A program made the position numbers and the translations under genes. Under the pieces are notes generated by a model, which saw only the letters and a list, made by a program, of their open reading frames with translations, was not told the origin of the DNA and did not search any database. Of a stretch of 64,000 nucleotides of DNA, positions 33,632 through 44,293 are shown one piece after another; within the stretch, counting starts at the first letter, position 1; every line of letters starts with the position of its first letter. This DNA comes from Cladobotryum mycophilum (Eukaryota > Ascomycota > Sordariomycetes > Hypocreales > Hypocreaceae), in contig JAVFKD010000004.1 in the NCBI GenBank assembly GCA_036429605.1, positions 2,418,001-2,482,000 of the forward strand, given 5' to 3'.

Positions 33632-36522
33632 TCTTTGCATTTTTTTCTTGTGTACATTCCGGCATCCTGTATTATATGATGAGCTATGAGGCGTTCACAT
33701 CAAGCATATATATCACTACGACAAAATAGTTAGACCTTCCTCAGCAATGATGAAAAAATAAATATCTTCAGAACATCCAATGATACTCGACGCTTTTGTG
33801 AAAATGGTCCAGGTGGCTAAATCACCTCGTGGAGTCGCATGGGAGGGGAGGCCCCAGTGGCGTGACTTGGCGACGACTTTAGACTCCCAAGCCCCCCATG
33901 ATAGAAATCGTAAGGATTTGCCAACTTACACACTGTGACCTCTCGTAGCCATGTGCTGAAGAGTCTACAGTGCGTACTCCTTCCTTCGCCTCCTTGCCCA
34001 GCTCCTCTCACCATGTCAACACTAACAGCCCATTAGTGCTGCATCTTGCATATCCTGTCCCTCCCAATGTAACCTTCCATCAAGGCACTTCCAGGGATCG
34101 GAGTTCCGCCGAACTCTTCCTCTTCTTCTTTGTCTCAGATTCCCGTCAAACAGTAGTGTTGTGGAGGCGAGCCACCGACACACGAGTTGACGTTCCCATG
34201 AACGATTTTTAATCTATATTGCAGGGAAAAAGGCAGGGTTGGTATGTCTTGCGATGTAACCGTTGTCCCCCTTCCCACGCTGAGTTTCTAAGAATAGAAG
34301 AGCTACCCGATATTGCAGGCCGAATCATGTCCGGATAGGCATACGACCGACTCTCCTGTGGTTCTGAAACGTAGAAAGGTTGCTGTAATACCGGCGAAAT
34401 TTCAACAAAAAGCTTCGAGAGGGTTCCATGGAAACCAGCATGTGAACCTAAGTAGGGTCAGGGTTTATCTAGTCTCTCCCTACCCAAAAGCTCAGCTCCA
34501 CAAACTTGTAGCCGAGGTGTCAGCGATAACCGTGAATTACGTCTCATGGGGGAGGCGACATCCGAGGCTGCTGACGCACTGCAAGCCACATAAGAAAGCC
34601 TCTTTGATGCTCAGCTCAGGAAAGTTCGAGACTTTGGGGTACTCTGAAGACATAACGCCCCGTGTTAGTCCACTCGAGGCTATAGTCTCGTAGTCTTATG
34701 TCAGGACCGTATAAAAAAGAACCATTGGGTTAGTAAGTAAGAGCGGGCATTTGAGGGAGAAAATGATGAGTTTTCCGGTTCCTTGGCGTCTAATTATAAC
34801 TTTTCTCTATCCTTGGCAAGAGGTGAATAGTAAGATTGGCACAAAATTGTCATTTGTGGAGGTTTTCGTGAAAGCGATGTGTGCTTCATGATGATGAGAG
34901 ATGTAGCCAGGGACTATGATGATTGATGCAGGGACAGAACACGCAACATTGGCCAAGAAGAGAGCATGTAAAACATGTCAAATATGGATAGTTTTATTGG
35001 AAATCACAAACAATTATTTACAGCGAACATACTTTATAGCTCATCTGTTGTCACTCATCTATTGTCTTGGGCATTTGATCAATAGTCCTGGCTGTGATAT
35101 AGGGTAGCATGCCATTGATGGAACTGCCCTTTTTCATCTTCTGACAACCAAAGGGACGCATGTCTCAAAAGTCGAATATTGTATTACTTCGTTTTAGGAG
35201 ATGAATAAGAATACAAATTTTGAAGCATAAATTACGGTAATCTTATTTCAGCCAAGGACCAGTGTGTTTCCTTAATTGGCCTTGAATTCGGCATGGCCAA
35301 GACACTCGGCTTGTCAGACGGGGACTGCATCGAGCTCCTCAGTTCGTTTCCTATGGTACTGGAGCGCACTCCCAAAAGAGTAGCGAGGACCTATTTGCAG
35401 TTTTGGAGTTGCTGGAAGGGACGAGTTGACGCTTGAGGAAATCTACCGGCAGATATGACAGCTGGGTGAACCTGGAAACAAACTTGAGCTTGGGAATTGT
35501 GGCAGAGGCTTCAGAAGAATCACTAGGTTAAAGAACTCAAGAGTATCGAGGTTGAGAGGGCATTCGTCCAGCTTCTCTCTGCATTAACTTCAAACCTGGA
35601 TACCCAAGTTACTTTGACACCTGACACGTAGACCTTGAAGGAGAGCATATATTCATCAACCCAATGGATAGATGGATGGATGGATGTATAGGTTACTGGC
35701 ATCATTGACTGGAGCAACACTTAAATTGGATGCCCATCTGCTGCTATTTCTGGCTTAACAATCTCTGTAACGGCTAACGTGGCAGCGAGTAGCTCTTAGA
35801 GTTAGTTATCCAGAGTCGATTGTGATGAAGGGGTTTTCCTTAGTAGCTTGCTACAATGCGGTAATCTTGTTAGATCAGGAGCTGAAAGGGTTTGGTGAGA
35901 GCCTAGAATGTTTGCTTAGAAATCAATGGCAAAGAACCTTTGCAATTTGCAGAATAGCTGTGGAAGAGAGATCGAAGCGCACCTCAGATCAATGGATCTT
36001 ATCTCCATGTTCCTGGAGCCTTGGATCCATCTCGGCTGTTGAATCCGGGTGCTGTGGTTGGCACCTACAGCGGCCAAGAGGAGCTCTGAAGGTTTGTTTT
36101 CAGCGTGTAGGTGCGCTGTAAAAGCTTCAGGCAGACATTTACAGTGCGTAATGGTGCTGACGCTGCTGAGACATGTTCTCCAGCTAGCAATTGGTCATCA
36201 TCGAACCTAGCTGGCCATCCTCAATCTATGATGGCATCTATAAATCCATCACCAATGATATTGTGCATTACAAATCCAATTTCTCCTATTAACTCCAAAC
36301 TCCATGTCATCTAAATCGGTTCTCCTCTCGGAAGGTCGCCCAATCTAAATCGGAGATTATCAACGTGGCCGATCATCCGACAACATCATCATCTCGACGC
36401 CTACGTATTACGGCATACGGAGAGCACCCATAATTACACCTTTTAGTATAATTAATCAACCTGCTCCCTCTGCCCGAGTCTCAAGATTATCACATCACAA
36501 TCACTTACGCAAATACTCGAAC
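33632..36522. other. 2.9 kb stretch without a supported gene
   Basis: One short open frame on the plus strand at about 35280-35440 (EFGMAKTLGLSDGDCIELL and TPKRVARTYLQFW) reads like coding sequence but has no start, partner exon or family signature. A short (GGAT) repeat lies near 35670-35688. No other feature was seen. Confidence 0.45.
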
Positions 36523-37637
36523 ATGGCTACTATCGCAAAAACCATTGTCGCCACAGGCGTTTCCTCAGGTTTGGTAGGTTCAACATTAATTATCAACATC
36601 ATCACACATAATGTGCACTAAACTGATAATAAACAAAGGGCTTTGATGCTATCAAGCTGCTCCTCCAACAGAGCCAGGCCTACAAGGTTATCCTTGGCGC
36701 ACGAAACACGGAGCGCACCATTGAGGCATTCAACGCCCTCCAGTACGACAAAGCTGCCAGTTCGGTGACGGTGCTTCCTTTGGAGCTCTCCAACCTCAAG
36801 GACGTCAAGTCGTTTTCTCAGCAGGTGCTTGACAAAGTTGGCCAAGACAAGATCGACTACCTGCTGCTTAATGCTGGTATCAGCGGCCTGTCCGAGGGAC
36901 CTGGACCTTACGGATCCAAGTGGTGCGAAGCATTTGTTGTCAATCACCTCTGTGCGTTTTTGAACTCCTCAATCATCACACACAAGAATTCTTTCTGACT
37001 CTTTTACAGCACAGCATTACCTTACACATCTGCTAAAGGACAAATTGATCGCTTCCAAAACCCGCATCGCAATCACTTCCTCTGGAGCGGTGCGCCGAGT
37101 ATCTGATGCCAGTAAGCGGCCACCTTTCATCAAAGACGTCTCGTGTTACTAAATCAACGTGTCATAGCTACACTTGAAGGTATTCTCAAGGCGGGATCAG
37201 GCGAGGGGATACACAGCATTTACGGAGCCTCCAAATTCGTCCAGCTCCTTGGTGCTCATTGGTGGCGCCGCGAACTTACGGGCAAATGTGACGTCGTTGC
37301 AGTATCCCCTGGCCTCGTCCCCAACACCGGGCTCGGTAACCAGATGAACCTCTCCATGACGATGACGGATGCAAAGCCCACCGAAGAAGGTACATCATCA
37401 TAATCACCTTAATGTAAAGAGAATTTGAGCTAACTTGGGTGATTTCTAGGAGGCAGAAGCGTTCTCGCTGCTTTGACCAGATCTGACTTTCCAGAGGATC
37501 CCGACCAGATTTTCCTTACTAGCTGGGGCGAGTGGTGGGATAAGAAGGTCTACGAGAAGAGTCTGGACAAGAAGCTTCAAGACAAGTGGTCCCCTAGCAA
37601 GGACGAAATCGAGAAGGAAGCAGGAATCTCTTCATAA
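36523..37637 (+). CDS. Short-chain dehydrogenase/reductase
   Basis: Five exons (36523-36573, 36639-36951, 37010-37111, 37168-37389, 37450-37637) give 291 residues. The four introns are about 56-65 bases, with ordinary GT-AG ends. The cofactor motif is atypical (ATGVSSGLGFDAIKLLL, split by intron 1), but the layout fits the SDR fold: LLLNAGISG, then ITSSGAVRRV, the catalytic YGASK and VSPGLVPNTG. GARN after strand 2 suggests NADP(H). It probably reduces or oxidises a small alcohol or ketone in the cytosol. It is convergent with the cyclase gene, with 161 bases between stops; a joint step in a catabolic route is possible but not shown. Confidence 0.9.
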
Positions 37638-37798
37638 ACAAGACGGGCAAACGAATGTACTACCCCGGGACAATACGAAACGAATCAATATATCATTTAG
37701 CATTTTGGTCATCTTGAAATCTTCTTCTTCGAGAACTGGTGAACGCTATTCTATCCTGTAACGATTAACCGCTCGACAGATATGGTATCGTTCACCAT

Positions 37799-38877
37799 CT
37801 AGAAAATGGCTACTCCATTCGGAGGGGAAGCGACACCACCCTCGACCTAAACATGATTAGTCGCACACTCAAAAAAAAGGTCCAAGGATCGTAGGAGAAT
37901 TGCATACCTTTAGCGGCACACTGCTGAAGAAGAAGGTCCATCTATTCCTCTTCCGGCACTCTTCGCTCAATCTTTCCGTATCAAACAACTCGCCAATCGG
38001 CATGCCCCATCCAGCAATGAGCCATTCATGGAAATAGTAGTCCAGGTTTTGGCACGGCCACGCTTCCAAGCCGATTTGATCTCCAGCGGCGGCGGCAAAG
38101 TTGTTATCCCAAAGCCACCTGAGCGTCTCCTCTGATTGCTCGAGGCCGATGCAAGGGGGTCTGGCTGGTCGGCCAATGCGCTCCATTCGTCGTCGGTGAG
38201 CTTGTTGACGGCGCGGAGCCAGCCCGAGCGGATGAAGAGAATGTCGCCGTCTTTGAAGGTTGTGCCCTGGCTGGCGGCTACTTCTTTGAGGTCCTTGACG
38301 GAAATGGAGACGGAGGTGAATGGATCGAACTTGATGCCTTTGGCATCTGCCCACGATGCCCAGTCCAATAACACACCTCGCCCTACGATGCCACCGCCCT
38401 CTACCCAATCTGATTGAAAAATGCTTAGCTTTGCTTTTCCATTTCCCCTTCTAGGTGCGAAAAAAATAAGAGCTTACTGTGAGTGCCATTAACTTTGGAC
38501 GTGTAGAAATCCTCCTGGGTCTTGCCGCCAAAGAAGAGCTTCTCCTTTTGGTAAGCAAAATGTCGGAACCCATCCCACTGCGTGCTGCTCTGCGTGTTAA
38601 AGGTCACGACATCGTCATTGATGGTCACGGGCTCCCATTTCTTGATGGTGTGATGCAGGGCCGGTCTGCCCCAGAATGGCTTTGACACGCGGCCAATGGG
38701 CAGGTCGGTCGAGACTCGAGTGCCGTCAATGATCTCGCGAGCGGCATTTATCGTGGTTTCTGGTGTGAGGAGGTTCAGCATGCCCAATTGGTCGTCTTCG
38801 CCAAAGAGGCCCCAAGCGTTGCCGTGAGGGCCATCTTTGCGCAGTGGCAGGGCATCAAAGGATGGCTTTGCTGGCAT
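37799..38877 (-). CDS. Cyclase family (PF04199-like) hydrolase, disrupted by a 1-base shift
   Basis: Three exons: 38877-38478, 38409-37908 and 37846-37799. They sum to 950 nt, one short of a multiple of three. The frame changes at a run of five C on the minus strand (38155-38159). With one more C the protein is 316 residues and runs into IGLEQSEETLRWLWDNNFAA, AGDQIGLEAWPCQ, LDYYFHEWLIAGWGMPIGEL, FFFSSVPLK and GGVASPPNGVAIF, as expected for fungal cyclase-like proteins. Without it the frame ends early with unrelated residues. N-terminal marks are WGLFGEDDQLGMLNLLTPE and SSTQWDGFRH, the metal-site region. Relatives include kynurenine formamidase. The likely role is metal-dependent hydrolysis of an amide or lactone. 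Either a sequence error or a recent pseudogene. Confidence 0.87.
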
Positions 38878-40172
38878 GATAATCCGCTCTTGAAGTGTAT
38901 GTCTTTGAACAAGGAATATTGCAAATGAAGATCGGGAATCTCTAAAGAGCAAAAAATATCTGGATCTGAAAGCGAGGTCAAAATCTTTCGTCAAAGAGCG
39001 ACAAGTCCGAGGACCGGAATGCACGCACGGCTCATACAAGACAATGTCTGAACAACTCCGCAGGGGTCTTCCAGTTGCGATTAAAGAACCGTTCTTGAGC
39101 ACCCCCGCTTAAACGTTGGGGGGGGAGTTTGTGCGTTCATGCAGAGCGGCTCGTAGGGCTATCGGATTGGAGGCGTGAGATTTTGGGGTGAGGCATAGAT
39201 AAAAGGCTGGGTGCATTTTTGCACACTTGGACTATTTTTCTACAAGTTACTTGAGAAAAGACGCCTAGAGTATACATATTGAAATTATGAGTTGGGGAAA
39301 AAAAGGTAGGATGGCTAATTGAGACGTGGCGATGCCTTTACTCTTGGCCTCTTTGCACATGGTCACCCTCCTAGGTGCTGCAACTTCAAAGCGGGAGCTT
39401 GGTTGGATGGATTCAATAACCTCTTTTGTCGGGCACATGGAATGTATCTCCTACTGGCTATCTGCGTGTTTATCCCATTTTCTTTGTAATATGAAGCTTG
39501 AAAGAGATATTGCAGTCTTTCCCTGAACGACGGGTACTCAGATAGAGCCATCGAAATGAACATGACTTGCACAACGACTGGCCCAAGATTACCACTAGTA
39601 ACAAGTAGACCAAGAGGTTCATAGTGAGGAAATTTGGGTTACTGCTTCATGAATCCCCTTACAGGCGTGTATGTCATCTCTGTAAGTCAAATGTTCAAAG
39701 AATCAGATCCGCGGTTGTTCAAACAGGTTGTCCGAGTTCTCTCAAATTCTTTGGGGATTCATATCTGAATGAGTATATCAAGTCAGAACGTCGGGGAATC
39801 ATCAGTTTTCTGAGTTCCCAATTGAACCGCTTGATCGTCGGGGTGGTAATCGACCACTGGAGTCTTTGATTTGTCGTATACCTGTCTAGGACTTGAACGC
39901 CAGGGAGAACATCGATCAACATGGCGATGGTATCTTTCTCACTACTCTTGTCTATCTGTGAGCAATTATGCTATATTTATTTATTTGCGGCTTCCTCATT
40001 ATATATAGGAGCCCGAGACCTCTCCTCTGCTCATCCACCTTCACCACCATCCCATCTTCGCAACCGCCCTCTTCAAAACGATATCAGCCAATTTTCCTGT
40101 CTACTTGTACATCGTTCGATACTCAACGACTGAGCCTCACCTTGTTTGGATCCTATTTCCACCAACGCCAAT
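38878..40172. other. Intergenic with core promoter of the next gene
   Basis: About 1.3 kb. No gene was seen. A TATA-like run is at 40000-40007, and a run of eight G is near 39118-39125. Confidence 0.5.
40000..40007 (+). promoter_or_regulatory. TATA-like element
   Basis: TATATATA about 170 bases before the start codon of the small protein gene at 40173. It is followed by a pyrimidine-rich leader typical of strongly expressed fungal genes. Confidence 0.45.
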
Positions 40173-40583
40173 ATGAGCTACTCAGCTTACATCGCGGTGT
40201 ACGAGGACGCAGACGTCCGATATCCTGACCACTGGGCCCTTCAGCTTCTGAACAACAACGACGCCGATGACAGTATCATGTTCCAGGTTCTCCTCAGCGA
40301 TAACATGGTGACCTACTTCGTTGACGAGCCGGCCTATAGGAAGCCAGAAGACGCCAAGAGCTTCAGTGAGAAGTTGCACGTTGGGGATGTCAAGACTGAC
40401 GATATCAATAAGCTTATAGCTCTTATCGAGAGGGTACCCATGGTTCAATACGCTCGTCACCGTTGGAATTGCCAGTCCTGGGTCATGGATGTCCTTGATG
40501 AGATGTGCAAGAGGGATTTGTTGACGTGGAAGGATAGAATGAGGACCAGGGCTCAGAAAAGGATGTGGTTTTTGAAGGCGTAA
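40173..40583 (+). CDS. Small conserved fungal protein with HW and NCQxWV motifs
   Basis: Single exon, 136 residues from MSYSAYIAVYED. I do not recognise a characterised function. The sequence has PDHWALQL near residue 18 and WNCQSWVMDVL near residue 106. A His followed much later by an Asn-Cys-x-x-Trp is a layout seen in a common family of small fungal proteins, and it recalls thiol-peptidase-like (NlpC/P60 or LRAT) folds. That link is inference. There is no signal peptide or membrane helix. The end is basic (RMRTRAQKRMW). Confidence 0.7.
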   Translation: MSYSAYIAVYEDADVRYPDHWALQLLNNNDADDSIMFQVLLSDNMVTYFVDEPAYRKPEDAKSFSEKLHVGDVKTDDINKLIALIERVPMVQYARHRWNCQSWVMDVLDEMCKRDLLTWKDRMRTRAQKRMWFLKA

Positions 40584-42857
40584 TAAGGGCGTCTGGACTT
40601 TGGGGGCTCTTATTCTGTTTGATGGATTTCGGTAGTGGGATCATTTTGCATTTGAAGAAAAGGAGTCGGCGCATTTTCTAAGCTATACGTGGTATACTAC
40701 GTTTAAGGCCATCAACGCAGTTTAGCAATGGGATATCCGTCTTCGGTTCGGTAATCTCTAATTGCCTTCTCGTCTTTCATGTGATTTCCCATCCTGGCGT
40801 GCATTTCGTGTCAATATCCTTTGCTTCAACATATAGAACTGTGGTTAATGGTTTGCTAAACCTCAATATGAAAATTGAGTAAGTAGCTTCAATACTCATG
40901 GCTATACTGTAGTCATAAGCATTCTAATCGAGATCCCTGATGTTATTGGGTATTGCTTGTCATCGATACTCCCTTATTCTACGCTATTGCGCTTCTTGGA
41001 TCATGTACATGGTGAAATGGTTTCACTATCAGATTCTTTGGCGTTATTCTACGTTTTGAGGCGCATCTGTACATTCTCCCCTGGCTGGTTTTCGTAGCCC
41101 AGTATCTCGGCTTCACTAGGTATCCAGCTCACTGACTTCAATTGTATCATCGCCGCGCAGGAATCCTTTGCCTCCAGCTTCACAATTCGTAAACACAAGG
41201 CTGTAGATGGTGGATTTATCTCGCACCAGAGTAAGAAGCCGATGGCTGCAGCTGAATTGGAGTATCACAATATTCGGCTGCTTGCCCTAAAAGAGTTCTC
41301 CACGAAAACGTACAGGCTGCCTGTTGTGTTTGAGGTGAAGGGACGAGTGGAGGAAGCCTTTACATCCTCCAAACACCTAGTTTAAGCTGATTAAGGCTCG
41401 GTGGTGGTAATGGAGCGATTCACTTGCAAGCTCTCCCAAAGTATTGCTTGCTATAATGGATAGTAGACGTGATGGCCTGAACCAGCGACCTTGCGAATTC
41501 CATGTCTTGAGGTTCCGAATAACGAACAGAGCGGCATCGCATAAGCCCAGTCTCGCTTGTCGAGAAGTATGTGTCTTGGCATCAAGGTCTAGGTCTATCC
41601 GTCATGATGAGGGAGGCGAATTGGTTAAACCTTTCCAGGGCCATCTAGGTACCTAATGGATACTGCATTTACAGAAGTAGGATCTGATTACCTTTACCGA
41701 CTCCCTACATATGCCAGAAGAAATCCAGCCCTTATCCAGATCGGTATATCAGAGGACCTGCTTGGAATACTGGCTCACTAGAGGCTCAGTAGGAGGGTGA
41801 CAACTGTGATCTTCAGGCCAGCTATCCATCAGTGCCACAATCCTCTCTGCATCAACTCTAATCACATCTGCGTCGAGCTAAAGGAGAAGAATGAGGCGCG
41901 TAAGGCCTGCTGTGATCACCCAATAGTCGTGATGACTGAGGTGGACGGGAATCTTCGCAGGCAGTTCAGATCCCGCGAACACGGCTCCGTGGTAGTTGTA
42001 GTGGTCGCTATTTTTAATGTCTGGCTATTTGCCCGCCAACTTGAGGACTATCATCGTGCTATTTATTTGTTCTTCGAGGTTCGTAATAGTAGGGAATTCG
42101 TATAGAATAATCTTCTTAGTAAATCTGTAGAGTATTTAGAGTGTGTATTCAAGATGCTATGGCGGTGGTTAGAAGAAACAGTAAAAAATAATGCGACTTC
42201 ACGTACCAGTGGATATTGGTGTATTGTTGTGTGCAATTGGGTGTCGGAAGAACAGACGGAAGAAGATTCTGTTCTCATCCTTGATATTGAACTGTATTGA
42301 CCTTATCGCTAAGGCAATGATGTATTGCTGATAAATGCATAATACGTTGTAGCACCTTGATAGAGTGATGAAACAGGTATGCTTTGTTCCTTGGTTGCGG
42401 TTATTGAATCGTCCACCCGCACGTCAATGTTCAGACTTCATACCCATTTATGGATCAACACGACAAGGCTTTGGGATTCAGACGCAGAATTGAATCCTAA
42501 CAGAATCGTTAAGTGAAATGGAAAGTGTCTCTCTGAAATGCTTTGGCTTTGGGTTATAATGCAGAGGGGATTCAATATTCATCGTTGAATTGAGCGTGGA
42601 ACTGCTTGGCTTTTGTTCACATTCTGTTCACCTTTAGTGTTTCACGATTGTTCAATGACAACTCGTTGACATTCAAGCAACTACTTGTCCTCCCAGCTGA
42701 AGATATATAGATCATAATCCTACCAGAAGTACGAAACTTTCAACCCTCCATCACCAACTTTTCTTCAATACCAATCAACATACTCTCAAACAATACAGCT
42801 TATCCATAAGAATCTACCTCCATCAAACTCCGAGAAAGACAAGAATATTCCGCCAAG
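40584..42857. other. 2.3 kb region with coding remnants
   Basis: No intact gene was found. A plus-strand frame of about 95 codons without an ATG start is open at about 41100-41385 (for example QESFASSFTIRKHKAVDGG and KKPMAAAELEYHNIRLL). A zinc-loop fragment lies at 41797-42105. A TATA-like run near 42703-42709 precedes the next gene. Confidence 0.45.
41797..42105 (+). pseudogene. His-Me-finger endonuclease zinc-loop fragment
   Basis: A frame of about 100 residues contains QCHNPLCINSNHICVEL followed by NEARKACC. The pattern C-H-N-x2-C-I-N-x2-H-I with a downstream N-x3-R-x2-C resembles the zinc-binding loop of His-Me-finger (HNH-like) endonucleases found in many fungal proteins. The upstream part of that domain and a plausible start are missing, and the C-terminal part is a Val-rich stretch of no recognisable type. 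I therefore read it as a decayed fragment. A short functional exon of an unseen gene is the alternative. Confidence 0.4.
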
Positions 42858-43241
42858 ATGTGTCAGTTCAAGATTGAGGTTCAGCTTTGCGGCTGCCGCG
42901 ACTCCAACTGCACCCAGAGGCCCAGCACGCTCAACCAAAATGAGAGCCAGTTTCTCAGGAAAACAGGTGGACACGTCTTCAAGATCGTCACCTACTTCAG
43001 AACCGGCCCCCTGTGCATCGACTCATTCTCAAACGAGGATCCGAATAGGCTCACTCTCTATTATGGAATGGACCCGAAGAACGCCAACTCGAAGCAAGAT
43101 TGCAAGAATCGGACCTTCAAGATCGACCCCAACTCGAAGCATCTCGACGTGACATGCGATGAGTGCAAGAAAAAATGTACGCAACCCCCTTTGTCAATCT
43201 GGGACAGGGATATCGAGACCCTGGGCTGCATAACATCTTAA
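42858..43241 (+). CDS. Small Cys-containing hypothetical protein
   Basis: Single exon, 127 residues starting MCQFKIEVQLCGC. Cysteines come as CxC near the start and as CDECKKKC near residues 104-111, with others spaced between. Pairs like this can bind zinc or form disulfides. There is no signal peptide, so an intracellular metal-binding role is more likely. Many fungal genomes carry small proteins with a similar MC...CGC start and no known role. The leader (TATA-like at about 42703, then CAATACCAATCAACAT and A/C-rich sequence to the ATG) looks like that of an expressed gene. Confidence 0.65.
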   Translation: MCQFKIEVQLCGCRDSNCTQRPSTLNQNESQFLRKTGGHVFKIVTYFRTGPLCIDSFSNEDPNRLTLYYGMDPKNANSKQDCKNRTFKIDPNSKHLDVTCDECKKKCTQPPLSIWDRDIETLGCITS

Positions 43242-43529
43242 ATATACTCTTTTGAGAAGGGGCTTTTCGGTGGATGAAGATTACGGAAAATGCGCATACT
43301 GGAATGGGCTCTGTACACTGGCAGGCAAAGATGATAGATATCGCTTAGAGTTGCATAAATTTTGCAGACAAAACCAAACTTGGCTCTGTACCCTTGACGT
43401 CTTTACTATGAATCTCTATTGACTTTCTTCGTCCCAGCCTCGGTCTCGTATGATTGAGCAATGTCCTGTTCACTAAACTTGCCATAGGAGATTCTGTAGA
43501 CAGCGATCCATTGAGCAAAACAACAGATG

Positions 43530-44293
43530 CTATTGACTCGTTAGCCAACAGAGCCAAGGCTTCAACCCGCACATACTTCTGATGCAAAGAGGAAAAGGGG
43601 CCGTAAATAAATTCAAGAACACTTACAAGGCACTGACACTGAAACATCCGCAGGCAACGGTGATGTTCTCCAGGATGTCCATCGCTCCATTCGCAATGTC
43701 GATTATGATCACACGTTTATGCAAGTCCACAATGGCGTACTCTTTCCAGTCGCTGTATGCAGCAAAGATGAATGACATGGCCGCGATCCAGAGTAGAGTC
43801 GATGCTAGGAGCAGGATGATGTACCAGTTAGGTGGTCGGGCATCAGTTGGTGATCGAGGTCTAGTCAATGGCCCCATAAGAAGGAAGTGTAGACATGCCT
43901 TAAAGAGTGCTCATATTAGCAAATACTGATTGGAGAGATGAAAATTAATCAGGTTGTCGATTTACTTACGACTGCAAGATTAAATGCGGAAGCTGCCAGG
44001 AGCAGTTTCGGGGGATGCTTTGAGATGATTCCAGCTGATAGTCCGAGAACGATTATTGAGCATAACCACCTGCCGCCTCCGGCGTTCAGAGCATGATCAT
44101 AGAGTCGAGTGACAGGATTTAACTCCTGAGCGACATGCAAGACAACCTGTGGATTTGTTTGAGCGCGAGGGGCAGCTTCAAGATCATGGTTTCCTGGTTG
44201 TGGTGTTGGCTGCACAGCTGGTGCTTCCTCTACAGCAGAGATGACCTGCGGTGCAGCCTGTTGGCCCTTTTCTTCTGCGGACATGATAAGCAT
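43530..44293 (-). CDS. Four-helix integral membrane protein of unknown function
   Basis: Three exons (44293-43970, 43898-43627, 43578-43530) give 214 residues. In-frame ATGs lie at 44293 and 44284 (MSAEEKGQQ). The N-terminal 70 residues are Pro/Ala/Gln-rich and probably cytosolic. Hydrophobic segments follow: WLCSIIVLGLSAGII, LLLAASAFNLAVV-ACLHFLL across intron 1, WYIILLLASTLLWIAAMSFIFAA, and GAMDILENITVACGCFSVSAL. The intron donors are GTAAGT. The last exon is short, and another acceptor could change the end. I do not recognise a family; similar four-helix proteins are common in Sordariomycetes. Confidence 0.7.
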
